Below, in pieces: positions 33,340-42,691 of a stretch of DNA of 64,000 nucleotides. A program made the position numbers and the translations under genes. This stretch comes from CAVYBY01 sp963766935 (GTDB taxonomy: Bacteria; Actinomycetota; UBA4738; HRBIN12). The stretch's first letter is position 1; each line of letters begins with the position of its first letter. The stretch is taken from positions 346,293 to 410,292 of the forward strand of contig CAVYBY010000006.1 in the NCBI GenBank assembly GCA_963766935.1, in the 5' to 3' direction. Below the pieces are notes generated by a model that did not search any database, was not told the origin of the DNA, and worked only from the letters and a program-made list of their open reading frames with translations.

Positions 33340-35473
33340 TCAGCCGACGTTGTAGTTCAGGATGATGCCCCGGCCCTCACAGGTGGGGCAGGTTTCCGAG
33401 AATGATTCAATCAGACCGCCGCTGACTCGCTTGCGGGTCACCTGCATCAGGCCCAGTGGCCCGATCTCGAACACCTGGCTCCTCGTCTTGTCGATGGCGA
33501 GCGCCTCTTTCATGGTGTCCTCGATCTTCTTGCGGTTCTGATCGAGCAGCATGTCGATGAAGTCGATCACGATGATGCCGCCGATGTCGCGCAGCCGGAG
33601 CTGCCGCGCCACCTCTCGGGCTGCCTCGAAGTTCGTGGTGGTCACGGTCTCCTCGAGGTTGGTCTTGCCGACGCTCTTGCCGGTGTTCACGTCGACGATC
33701 GTCATCGCCTCGGTCCGCTCGATGATCAGGTAGCCGCCCGAAGGCAGCCAGACCTTCCGGTCGAGCGCCTTGTGGATCTGCTCCTCGACATGGAACGCCT
33801 CGAGCGCGGAGAGCTTGCCCTCGTGCAGGCTGATCTTCGGGGCGAGGTCGGGGGCAACGGCGTTGACGTACGCGATCACCTTGTCGTAGATCCTCGGCGA
33901 GTCGGTCACCAGCTGTTTGAACTCCTCGTCGGTGAACAGGTCCCGCACGACCCGAACGGTGAGCTCCGGCTCCTCGTAAAGGACCGCCGGCGCCTTCGAC
34001 TTTCTTCGCCGCCTTCTGGATCTCGTTCCACTGGGCGAGCAGCGCCGCCAGATCAGCCTCGATCGCTTCCTCGGAAGCGGCCTCGGCCGCCGTCCTGACG
34101 ATGACACCGTGCTCCTCCGGCTTGACCCGGCGAAGGATCGCCTTGAGGTGCCGGCGGCCGGCATCGGGGATGCGGCGGCTGATGCCCGAGACGTTCTGGT
34201 TCGGCGCCAGGACCAGGTAGCGGCCCGGGAGCGAGATCTGCGCCGTGAGGCGCGCTCCCTTGCCACCCATCGGGTCCTTCGTCACCTGGACCGGCAAGGC
34301 CTGGCCGGGCTTCAGGACCTGCTCGATCCGCGGCATCCCGCCGTCGAGGTCCTCGGGCGAATAGTTGACCTCGCCCGCGTACAGCACCGCGTTTCGTCCC
34401 CGGCCGACGTCGACGAAGGCCGCCTCCATGCCCGGGAGCACGTTCTGCACGCGGCCCAGATAGACGTTGCCGACCATCGAGTGCGCGCCCTGGCGAGTCA
34501 CGTAGTGCTGCACCAGCACGCGCTCTTCGAGGACCGCGATCTGGTCGCGGTCACCGTGCTCGGTGATGACCATGACCTTGTCCGTGATTCGCGGCGGGAT
34601 CGGAGTCTGCTCGCGGCGGCGAACCCGGCCGGTTCTGGACCGCGCCGAGCGGATGCCACGCGTGGGTCCACCCGCGGCGACCTGATCCTCGAGCGTCCCC
34701 GGCCGTGCTCGTTCCTCGGTCGCCGGCGCCGTCCCCGACGCTCCCGAACCCGATCCGCCGCGGCGTCGGCGGCGCGGCGCGCGTGTGCCCGCGGCGGGCG
34801 AATCCGGCTGCGCGTCGTCGCGCTGAGACTCCGGAGCGTCGGCCTCGAGCGGCTCGCCGGGCTCGGCGTCGTCACCGAGCTCGCCTGCGGCACGTGCCGG
34901 GCCCCCGGGGCGCGAGCCCGACCGGCCCCGGCCGCGGCCGCCGCGGCGACGGCGGCGCTTGGCCCCGGTCGTGGCTCCGTCCCCGGATGAATCCGTCCCG
35001 GCCACACCTGCCTCGTTCTCGCCGAGTGGGTCCGGCCCGCCGTCGGCACCTGTGTCGAGCGAAGGCGCCGCCGAATCCGCGGAGAACGAGTCGGCCTCGG
35101 CGGACGTCGAAGGGGTTCGCGGGCCCCCGCCCCCGGTGGACGGCCGCCTGCCCCGGCCACCGCGGCTGCCCCGGCTCCGGCTTCGAGAGTTCCCGGACCG
35201 CGACCCCGTGGAGGCGGACGGCGCGTCGCCGGACGCGGAAGCTGCGTCGGTGGATGGGCCGGCGGGCGCCTCGGTGGGTTCGCCGGCAGGCGCGTCGGTG
35301 GCTGAATCGGCTCCCGCCGACTCGCGGGCCGCTCCGGACGATCCGCCTCGGCCTCGCCCGCGGCCACCCCGGCGGCGGCGTCTCGGCCGGGGGGCACCAC
35401 CGGTCTCCGGTTCACCCGTCGCAGCCGGGATGCCGGCGCCGGCGGAGACCGCCGCGTCGCTTTCCGTCGTCAC
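33340..35473 (-). CDS. rne: Rne/Rng family endoribonuclease, one frameshift
   Basis: About 711 codons when one extra base near 33995 is removed. Residues 1-290 are a disordered, Arg/Gly/Ala- and acid-rich tail (RPRRRRRGGRGRGRGGSSGA) that binds RNA or partners. The S1 and catalytic parts follow: 'DQIAVLEERVLVQHYVTRQG', 'SMVGNVYLGRVQNVLPGMEA', then after the frameshift 'IVDVNTGKSVGKTNLEETV' and 'GGIIVIDFIDMLLDQNRKK' with the two catalytic aspartates, and a C-terminal zinc-link CPTCEGRG. It processes rRNA and degrades mRNA. The frameshift falls in an AAG-rich codon run and is most likely a sequencing error, as the gene is expected to be essential. Confidence 0.9.
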
Positions 35474-35818
35474 TGGGGATCGCTCCTTCCGCTCACGAGG
35501 CGGCGCAGCCGGGAAGGAGGAGCGTCGTTGGGTCGTTCCGCGTCAACGGAACAGATAAGCCATCGTCCTCGTTCCGGCGCCGCATCCCGGACCCCGGCGG
35601 CCATCTGGGCAGCCGGCGGTGGGGGCGCGCCTCCTCGAACCTCCCCGCTCGGACCGGCCGATTCGCCGTCCGGCGGGCACATCTGTGGGGAGGATATCAG
35701 CCACGAGCGGGCAACTCCGGGTTAGGCCAACCGGACCAACCTCGCTCGATGCTGTCCCCCATTCGGAACCATCGAGCGCCGGATGGCGGTACGACGCACA
35801 GGGGCCGACACTTTAGGC
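35474..35818. other. Divergent intergenic region between rne and receiver-kinase gene
   Basis: About 345 bases with no gene. It should hold the promoters of the rne-rplU-rpmA operon and of the receiver-kinase gene. No riboswitch, RNA gene or clear repeat is seen. The part next to rne would form its long 5' leader; leaders of this kind let RNase E control its own mRNA in other bacteria, but no matching structure can be shown here. Confidence 0.4.
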
Positions 35819-37039
35819 ATGATCGCCGAGGGCGCCCTTGCCGGGCCGAACCCAATCCGGGTTCTGCTTGTCGACGACAATGCCCAGTTCCGAGAGTCCC
35901 TCGTGTCCCTGCTCGAGTCGGACGAGATCACGGTCGTGGGGCAGGCCTCGAGCGGCGAAGAGGTGCTCGCGCTCGCGGCCGAGACGCATCCGGATGTCGT
36001 CTTGATGGATGTGCGGATGCCGGAGATGGACGGAATCCAGGCCACCGGGCATCTCAAGCAGCGGTTCCCCGATATCGGCGTGGTGGCGCTCACCGGGCAC
36101 GAGGACCAGCGCATCGTCCGCGAGATGCTCGTTGCCGGCGCCTCGGGCTACGTCCTCAAGGACTCCGACGGCGACGAGATCATCCAGGCGGTTCAGCAGG
36201 CGGCGTCGGGCCACGGGGTGCTCTCGCCCGAAGTCACGCCCACCGTGATCGATCAGCTCACCGAGTCCCTCGAGCGCGAGCGGCGCCGGGCGCGGCAGCT
36301 CGAGATCGCTCAGGAGGCGCTGCTGGAACGGGCGGCCAGACGGCGGGAGCTGATCTCGCGTCTCTCGCACGAGCTCCGGACGCCGGTGACCGTCATCCTC
36401 GCGACGGCGCAGCTCCTTGCGCGCGGCACCCTCCCACCCGAGGAACGGGGCAACGCGGCCGGCGTGCTCGCGGAGCGGGCCCAGGCGCTCGTCCGGCTCC
36501 TGGAACGGTTCGAGGTGGCCGTCGAGAGCGGCATCACGGAGTGGGCCGATGTGAATGCCCTGGCACGCGAGGTCGCCGCCTCCAACCCGAGGCTGACCGT
36601 GGAGACCACCTCCGGCCCGGCGATGGCGACCCTCAATCGATCGGCCGGTATCCGGATCCTCGAGGAGCTCGTCGAGAACGCCCTCGCCTACTCGCCCGAG
36701 GACACGCCGGTCACGATCTCCGTCAGCCGGCGGAGCGCGGCCCCCGAGGTCCGCGTGATCGATCGTGGCTCCGGTGTGGAGCTGGCCGCCTCGGACCGCA
36801 TCTTCTCCCCGCTGGAACAGGCGGAATCCCTCCACACGCGAACCCACCAGGGCGCAGGGTTCGGCTTGGCGCTCGCCCGGATGTCGGCACGGGCGATGGA
36901 CGGGGACGTGGTGCTCGAGACGACCGGTCCCGAGGGTTCGACGTTCCTTTGGATCGTGGCCGGCGATGAGCGCGCCACGGCCCCGATGCCCCGCGTCGAA
37001 CCGGCCGAGGAAGGACCGGAGCCCCAGACCCGCTTCTAG
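35819..37039 (+). CDS. Receiver-first hybrid histidine kinase
   Basis: A protein of 406 residues from the ATG at 35819 (an in-frame start at 35783 is possible). It begins with a full receiver domain: IRVLLVDDNAQFRESLVSLL, the phospho-acceptor Asp in VVLMDVRMPEMDG, and 'YVLKDSDGDEIIQAV'. A coiled linker leads to a HisKA domain with 'ELISRLSHELRTPVTVILAT' and an HATPase domain with the N box ELVENALAYSPEDTPVT and G boxes near 'IDRGSGVELAASDRIF' and HQGAGFGLALA. The receiver before the kinase is the opposite of most hybrid kinases; no membrane segment is present, so the protein is cytoplasmic. Its stop overlaps the rodA stop by four bases. Confidence 0.9.
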   Translation: MIAEGALAGPNPIRVLLVDDNAQFRESLVSLLESDEITVVGQASSGEEVLALAAETHPDVVLMDVRMPEMDGIQATGHLKQRFPDIGVVALTGHEDQRIVREMLVAGASGYVLKDSDGDEIIQAVQQAASGHGVLSPEVTPTVIDQLTESLERERRRARQLEIAQEALLERAARRRELISRLSHELRTPVTVILATAQLLARGTLPPEERGNAAGVLAERAQALVRLLERFEVAVESGITEWADVNALAREVAASNPRLTVETTSGPAMATLNRSAGIRILEELVENALAYSPEDTPVTISVSRRSAAPEVRVIDRGSGVELAASDRIFSPLEQAESLHTRTHQGAGFGLALARMSARAMDGDVVLETTGPEGSTFLWIVAGDERATAPMPRVEPAEEGPEPQTRF

Positions 37040-38187
37040 GTGAACCGCCGCATGTGGACGTTCAGCAGCAGGCCGATCGCGATGAAGTTCACGAGCATGG
37101 CGGTGCCCCCGTAGCTCATGAACGGCAGCGGGATGCCGGTGATCGGCATGATGCCGATCACCATGCCGATGTTGACGAAGATCTGGATGACGAACATCGA
37201 GGCCACCCCGGCCGCGACGAACGCGCCGAACGCGTCCTTGGATAAATAGGCGATGCGGATCGCTCGCCACAGCAGCAGCGCGTAGAGCCCGAGCACGACC
37301 AACGCCCCGGTGAAGCCGAACTCCTCCCCCACGACGGTGAAGATGAAGTCCGTGTGTTGCTCGGGCACATAGTCGAGGTTCGTCTGGCTGCCCTTGAGGT
37401 AGCCGGCGCCGAACAACCCGCCGGAGCCGACGGCGATCTCGGATTGCTCCAGGTTGTACTTGGCGTCCTTCTGGACGGCGCCCGAGTCCCAGATCGCCTT
37501 GATCCGGTCCAGCTGGTAGTCGCGGATCGCGTGCAGCTGGAAGGCGAGGAAGATCAGCACGACGGAGGTCAGAGCGAGCGCGGCCAGATGCTTCGCCTTC
37601 GTTCCCGCGACGACCAGGATGCCCACCGTGACGGCGGCCAGGACGATCGTCGTTCCGATCTCGACGTTGATGAACACGAGCAACGCGGTCACGGCCGACA
37701 CGAGACACGAGCGCAACACGTCGAGGCGTGTGGGAACCGGCCCGCGAAGCTCGGACAGGATCGCCGCCAGCATCACGATCAACCCGACCTTTGCGAACTC
37801 GTCGGGGCTGATCTGCAACAGCCGCACCCCGGGGATATTGATGTAGTTGGTCGAGCCCGAGGTGCTGGAAGCCACGCCCGGGATCCGCAGCAGCAGGAGC
37901 CCGAACAGGGTCGCCCCCCAGATGAACCCCGCGTAGACCTTGAAGAACCGGTAGTCGAAGGCGGCGACCGCGATCATCAACACGATGCCGAGCAGGATCG
38001 AGATCGACTGCTTGTCGACGCGGGCGAACGGGTCGAACCCGTCGGCGCGCAGGGTCTGACTCGTCGCCGAGTACAGACACGCCAAGCCGATCCCGAGCAG
38101 GACGGCCGTCGTCCCGAGCAGCGTCAGATCGAGGTGCCTGGTCGGCCGGCGCTCCTGCGCCCACGCGCGTCCTGCGATGACGTCCAT
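37036..38187 (-). CDS. rodA: Rod-shape-determining glycosyltransferase RodA
   Basis: A 383-residue SEDS-family membrane protein with about ten helices (LDLTLLGTTAVLLGIGLACL at the start) and conserved text in the second half: 'GGLFGAGYLKGSQTNLDYVP', 'HTDFIFTVVGEEFGFTG', and GIPLPFMSYGGTAMLVNFIA. RodA polymerises peptidoglycan glycan strands together with PBP2 during rod elongation. It is the last gene of the mreB-mreC-mreD-mrdA-rodA cluster, one base after the mrdA stop codon. Confidence 0.96.
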   Translation of the reverse strand: MDVIAGRAWAQERRPTRHLDLTLLGTTAVLLGIGLACLYSATSQTLRADGFDPFARVDKQSISILLGIVLMIAVAAFDYRFFKVYAGFIWGATLFGLLLLRIPGVASSTSGSTNYINIPGVRLLQISPDEFAKVGLIVMLAAILSELRGPVPTRLDVLRSCLVSAVTALLVFINVEIGTTIVLAAVTVGILVVAGTKAKHLAALALTSVVLIFLAFQLHAIRDYQLDRIKAIWDSGAVQKDAKYNLEQSEIAVGSGGLFGAGYLKGSQTNLDYVPEQHTDFIFTVVGEEFGFTGALVVLGLYALLLWRAIRIAYLSKDAFGAFVAAGVASMFVIQIFVNIGMVIGIMPITGIPLPFMSYGGTAMLVNFIAIGLLLNVHMRRFT

Positions 38188-38188
38188 G

Positions 38189-40123
38189 TCAGTCCGCCTG
38201 CTGGCCCTGGATCGAACCGGAGGTGCCCAGGTGGTACATCCGCTCGATCACGCGGCGCGCGATCGGGGCGGCCGTCTCGGCGCCGAAACCGCCCTGCTCC
38301 ACCATGACCGCGACGACGTAGTCCGGATGATCCGTCGGCCCCACGAGGGCGACGAACCAGGACGTGTCCTGGAAGTCCTTGGACCCTCGCTCCGCGGTCC
38401 CGGTCTTGCCCGCGACCGGCACCTGGGACAGCGGGAAGCCGGCGAACACGCGCGCGGCCGTTCCGTCGTTGACCGTCACCTGCGAGAGCGCGTTGCGGAT
38501 GTACGACAGCTGGGCGGCGCTGTACGGCAGGGACTTGGTGCAGTGCCCGCCGACTCGGTGCATCGTCTGGCCGTCCGGGCCGACGATCCGGTCGACCAGA
38601 TGCGGGCGGCACATCTTCCCGCCGCTCGCGAGCGCGGAGTAGGCCGTCGCCAGCTCGATGGGCGTGACGAGGGTGCTCCCCGATCCGATCGAGAGCAGGA
38701 TCGAGTCGGCGGGCAGCCACGCTCGCTGGTCCGGGAGGAAGAGGCTGGGGTGCTGGGCGGCGTACGCCTCCTTCCACGCGGGGTCGGGCACGAGTCCGCT
38801 CGTCTCGCTCGGCAGGTCGATCCCCGTCGAGCGGCCGAACCCCCACTGGCGCAGGTCACGCTGGAACGGCAGGTTGTTCGAGCCCGCGAAGTTGTCGCGG
38901 TACCGCTGCCAGAACTGGTCGCCCAACGCGTAGAACACCGTGTCGCACGAGACCTGCAGCGCCTTCGCGATGCTGATCGACCCACCCGAAGGCGCCCAGT
39001 TCGAGAACGGACGGCCGTTTGGGTCGGTGGCGGCCCGATACTCGCTGGGGCACGGGTAGTAGCCGTTCTCCGAGACCAGCCCCTCCTTCATCGCCGCCAA
39101 CGCGACGAACGGCTTGAAGGTGGACCCGGGCGCGTAGGTCACCTGCGTGGCGCGGTTGAGCGTCGGGGCGTCGGCGCTCTTGAACAGGTACGCGCGCTGC
39201 TGGTCCGTGGGGCCTGGGACGAACCAGGAGGGACGGAAGCTCGGCCACGAGGCGAGCGCTACGACGCCGCCGTCGTCGGGCCGCATCACGACCACCGCCC
39301 CGGCGTTGGCGACCAGGTTGTGGCCGCTGTTCACGTCGAGGTGGCCCCTGGCGTTGACGATCCCGTTGTAGAGCTCCTCCTCCGCCGCCCGTTGGATGCG
39401 GGTGTCGATCCCGAGGACCAGATCGTCTCCGGAGACGGCCGGACGCTCGTCCAGCTTGCGCAGGACGTCCCCGTCGGAGTTGACCAGGTAGGTCAGGGAG
39501 CCCTTCGTCCCACGGAGCCACTTCTCGTACTCGCGCTCCAGACCCGAGCGCCCGACGGTGTCCGTCGGTCCGTATTTCGAGAAGACGGGGTCCGAGAGCT
39601 GCGACGCGTCGATCTGACCCACCCATCCGAGCGACTGCGCCGCAAGGCCTTCCTCGGGGTAGTTCCGCACGCTCGTCTCGACGATCTGCACGCCCGGGTA
39701 GAGCCGCGGATGCTCGGCGATCGACCAGGCGACCGGTTTGTCGACGAACACGGCCACCGGTTTGGGCTGATACGGGTAGTACTGGGGATCCTGGAGTCGC
39801 TGGTAGATCTTCTTGGGCGGCAGGTGCAGGAGGGTGGCCAGCCGATGGACCGTCTCTTCTTCCCGCCCGCTCGCCTGCAGCCGGGTCAGCGTCACCTGCA
39901 CCTCCAGGCTCTGCCGGTTGTCCACGAGCGGACGGCCGCGCGAGTCGAGGATCCGTCCGCGGATCGACTCGACCGGCACCCGGCGAAGCCCGTTGTCCTT
40001 CGCCTTCGCGCTGTTGTCCTGGTAGGCCAGCACCTGCAGGAACCACAGACGCGTGGTGAGGGCGATGAACATCACGACCACCAGGAGCGCGAGCACCTTC
40101 AGCCGCGAGCCGGTCCGTTCCAT
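38189..40123 (-). CDS. mrdA: Penicillin-binding protein 2 (elongation transpeptidase)
   Basis: A protein of 644 residues: one N-terminal membrane helix (LKVLALLVVVMFIALTTRLW), a PBP dimer domain ('VPVESIRGRILDSRGRPLVD'), and the transpeptidase domain from about 260. The catalytic Ser-x-x-Lys is GSTFKPF with S334, and the KTG motif is in VPVAGKTGTAERG. It cross-links peptidoglycan and works with RodA. It abuts mreD directly (start and stop codons adjacent). Confidence 0.96.
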   Translation of the reverse strand: MERTGSRLKVLALLVVVMFIALTTRLWFLQVLAYQDNSAKAKDNGLRRVPVESIRGRILDSRGRPLVDNRQSLEVQVTLTRLQASGREEETVHRLATLLHLPPKKIYQRLQDPQYYPYQPKPVAVFVDKPVAWSIAEHPRLYPGVQIVETSVRNYPEEGLAAQSLGWVGQIDASQLSDPVFSKYGPTDTVGRSGLEREYEKWLRGTKGSLTYLVNSDGDVLRKLDERPAVSGDDLVLGIDTRIQRAAEEELYNGIVNARGHLDVNSGHNLVANAGAVVVMRPDDGGVVALASWPSFRPSWFVPGPTDQQRAYLFKSADAPTLNRATQVTYAPGSTFKPFVALAAMKEGLVSENGYYPCPSEYRAATDPNGRPFSNWAPSGGSISIAKALQVSCDTVFYALGDQFWQRYRDNFAGSNNLPFQRDLRQWGFGRSTGIDLPSETSGLVPDPAWKEAYAAQHPSLFLPDQRAWLPADSILLSIGSGSTLVTPIELATAYSALASGGKMCRPHLVDRIVGPDGQTMHRVGGHCTKSLPYSAAQLSYIRNALSQVTVNDGTAARVFAGFPLSQVPVAGKTGTAERGSKDFQDTSWFVALVGPTDHPDYVVAVMVEQGGFGAETAAPIARRVIERMYHLGTSGSIQGQQAD

Positions 40124-40636
40124 CTAGAACCGCACCACCCTGGTTGGGCGCGATCCCTCGAGCACCCGCCGCACGGCGGGGAACGCGATGGGCGTGAGGA
40201 TCGCGCCGTAGGCGCCCGTGAGCAGCGTGACCTTCACCGCGTAGCCGATCGGCTCCGTAAGCTGGCCGAGGAGAAACGCGAGGACCTGGTAGAAGGCGAT
40301 GCCGGCAGCGGTGCCGACGGCGACGAGCATCGAGGGCAACAGCGGGGACGACGACACCACGTACGTCTTGACCATCCCGATCCCGTAGCCGAGCAACACC
40401 AGCGTGAGCGCGGTGAGCCCCTTCGGCTGGACGTTGAGCAGGAAGTCCTGCGCCATGCCGCCGATGAACCCGACGACGGCGCCTTCGCTCGGTCCCTCGA
40501 GCACGGCCACGAGGACGGTGAGGGCGTAGATCAGCTCGGGCTTCACGCCGAGAAGCCGGAGCTGCGAGAAAACGGTCGTTTGCAGCAGCAGGCCCGTCAC
40601 GATCATGACGGCGATCACGCCGATCCGCCTACCCAC
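40124..40636 (-). CDS. mreD: Rod shape-determining protein MreD
   Basis: A 170-residue protein with about five membrane helices (IGVIAVMIVTGLLLQTTVFS, 'VLVAVLEGPSEGAVVGFIGG') and the position expected for MreD, between mreC and mrdA. MreD is poorly conserved in sequence, but this text (GGMAQDFLLNVQPKGLTALT) fits the family. It links MreC to the elongation complex in the membrane. It overlaps the mreC end by one base. Confidence 0.9.
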   Translation of the reverse strand: MGRRIGVIAVMIVTGLLLQTTVFSQLRLLGVKPELIYALTVLVAVLEGPSEGAVVGFIGGMAQDFLLNVQPKGLTALTLVLLGYGIGMVKTYVVSSSPLLPSMLVAVGTAAGIAFYQVLAFLLGQLTEPIGYAVKVTLLTGAYGAILTPIAFPAVRRVLEGSRPTRVVRF

Positions 40637-41502
40637 TAGCCGTCGGCTCCGCGGGCGGGCGATCGGAGCACAAGGACGAAGTCGAGCGTGGAGAAGTCGA
40701 CCGCCGGCCGCACCGTCACCAGTTCCTGCACGTCGTCCTGGCTGGTGAACGAGCGCGAGACGGTTCCGATCAGGATGTCGGGCGGGTACACGCCGGGCTG
40801 ACCGTTGACCTCGTAGCCCTTCGTGAACACCGGCTCGTCGGCGGCGACCACCGTGCCCGGCGTGACCTGCTCCATCTGGAGATCGTCCTCGCCCTGACCG
40901 GTGACGAGCCCCGTCTCGTGGCTCGTTGCGAGGTACGCGGCCGCGGCCGCGCCGCGGTCGATGATCAACTGGACGGTCGAAGTGCTGCCGGTCACCTCGA
41001 CGACCCGCCCGACGAGCTGCGGCCCCTCCTCGGAGCCGGCGATCACCGCCATGTCCTGAGCAATGCCCTCGTCCGATCCGCGATCGATCGTGATCGACCA
41101 GTCGAAGTTCCCGACGCCGTTGGCGATGACGCTCGCCACGACGCCCGACGGGTAGATGGTGTCGCGCAGACCCGTGTCCTGCAGCAGCGCGTTGTACTTC
41201 TGCTCCAGCTCCTGCTGGCGGAGGATCTGCGCCTTGTCCTTGGCGACCTGGTCCTTCAGATCTTGGTTCTCACTCTGGAGGGAGGGCAGGTGCGCCAGGC
41301 CGATGAAGAAGTTGCCCACCGGGCGAGTTGCGTCGGTGACCCCTTGCTGCATGGGAGCCATGACCGAGAGCAGCCCGCGGCCGAGCGACGCGAACGGGCC
41401 CGAGTCGCCCTCGCGATAGTCGAGCGTGATCACCGCCAGCGAGACGACGACCAGGGTGATGACGAGGAATCGGCTGCTGCGGGGACGCTGACCGGTGACC
41501 AC
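40636..41502 (-). CDS. mreC: Rod shape-determining protein MreC
   Basis: A 288-residue protein: an N-terminal membrane helix (FLVITLVVVSLAVITLDYRE), a coiled coil at about 70-110 (LQSENQDLKDQVAKDKAQIL), and the double beta-barrel domain with 'VVASVIANGVGNFDWSITID' and 'VEVTGSTSTVQLIIDRGAAA'. MreC organises the periplasmic or wall-side parts of the elongation complex. It lies four bases downstream of mreB. Confidence 0.95.
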   Translation of the reverse strand: MVTGQRPRSSRFLVITLVVVSLAVITLDYREGDSGPFASLGRGLLSVMAPMQQGVTDATRPVGNFFIGLAHLPSLQSENQDLKDQVAKDKAQILRQQELEQKYNALLQDTGLRDTIYPSGVVASVIANGVGNFDWSITIDRGSDEGIAQDMAVIAGSEEGPQLVGRVVEVTGSTSTVQLIIDRGAAAAAYLATSHETGLVTGQGEDDLQMEQVTPGTVVAADEPVFTKGYEVNGQPGVYPPDILIGTVSRSFTSQDDVQELVTVRPAVDFSTLDFVLVLRSPARGADG

Positions 41503-41506
41503 GCGG

Positions 41507-42601
41507 CTACCGCCGCGACGGGCTCACCAGGACCCGCTGGAGGACCTCGAACTCCTCGAGGCACTTCCCGGACCCGAGCACAACCGCCTGCAGTGGCATG
41601 TCCGAGACGCGAACGGGCATGCCGGTCTCGTGGCGCAGCCGCTTGCTCAGGCCGCGGAGCAACGCGCCGCCGCCGGTGAGGACCACGCCCCGGTCCATGA
41701 TGTCGGCCGAGAGCTCCGGCGGCGTGCGGTCGAGCGTGGTCTTGATCGCGTCGATGATGGCGTTGACGGGCTCCTCGACCGCGCGGCGCACTTCCTCCGC
41801 GGTGATCGTGATGGTCTTCGGCAGACCGCTGACGAGGTCGCGACCCTTGATCTCCGCGACGAGCTCCTCCGGCATCGGGAACGCCGACGCGATGGCGAGC
41901 TTGATGGCTTCCGCCGTGCGCTCACCAAGAAGAAGGGAGTACTCCTTCTTTACGTATTGGATGATCGCTTCGTCCAGCTCGTCTCCGCCGATCCGGATCG
42001 AGGTCGACGTGACGATGCCCCCGAGCGAGATCACCGCGACCTCGGTCGTCCCGCCGCCGATGTCGACGATCATGTTGCCGGTCGGCTCGTAGATCGGAAG
42101 CCCGGCGCCGATCGCCGCGGCCATCGGCTCCTCGACGATGTACGCGCGCCGCGCGCCGGCCGCGATCGTCGCCTCTTCGACCGCCCGCTGCTCCACACCG
42201 GTGATGCCCGAGGGAACGCACACGACGACACGCGGCTTCGCCAGCAGGCGGCGCTTGTGCACCCGCTGGATGAAGTAGCGGAGCATCTTCTCGGTGACGT
42301 CGAAGTCGGCGATCACGCCGTCCTTCAGCGGGCGCACCGCCTGGATGTGGGAGGGCGTGCGGCCGATCATCCGCTTCGCCTCGGTGCCGACGGCGAGAAT
42401 GGCTCCAGACAGGGTATTGATCGCGACGACAGACGGTTCGTTCAGGACGACGCCTCGTCCACGGACGTAGACGAGCGTGTTCGCCGTCCCGAGGTCAACC
42501 GCCATGTCGCGGCCAAGTACCCCCAGAACACCCTCCGTCCCCGGTCGGGACGTGGGAGAAGAGGTTTTGTGAACCCTGTCGGCCATGGGCTCTCGGGCCA
42601 T
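41507..42601 (-). CDS. mreB: Rod shape-determining actin-like protein MreB
   Basis: An actin-fold protein of up to 364 residues. The nucleotide-binding motifs are clear: DMAVDLGTANTLVYVRGRGV, VCVPSGITGVEQRAVEEATI, 'GNMIVDIGGGTTEVAVISLG', and 'GVVLTGGGALLRGLSKRL'. The N terminus has about 27 residues before the actin fold; start codons at 42601 and 42586 are both possible. MreB filaments position wall synthesis during elongation. It leads the mre cluster and is divergent from fabD with 90 bases between. Confidence 0.97.
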   Translation of the reverse strand: MAREPMADRVHKTSSPTSRPGTEGVLGVLGRDMAVDLGTANTLVYVRGRGVVLNEPSVVAINTLSGAILAVGTEAKRMIGRTPSHIQAVRPLKDGVIADFDVTEKMLRYFIQRVHKRRLLAKPRVVVCVPSGITGVEQRAVEEATIAAGARRAYIVEEPMAAAIGAGLPIYEPTGNMIVDIGGGTTEVAVISLGGIVTSTSIRIGGDELDEAIIQYVKKEYSLLLGERTAEAIKLAIASAFPMPEELVAEIKGRDLVSGLPKTITITAEEVRRAVEEPVNAIIDAIKTTLDRTPPELSADIMDRGVVLTGGGALLRGLSKRLRHETGMPVRVSDMPLQAVVLGSGKCLEEFEVLQRVLVSPSRR

Positions 42602-42691
42602 TCAACAGGACGTTCGTGCGACCTGGCAAGCGTCGGCTACGGTGAGTCGCCCAGAAGCACGCAGAAACAACATGACGGCGGAGGGGATCGA

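Noticed and set aside
38177..40639. An 820-codon open frame antisense to mrdA and mreD
   Set aside because: Same GC effect. The opposite strand carries complete, conserved PBP2 and MreD proteins.
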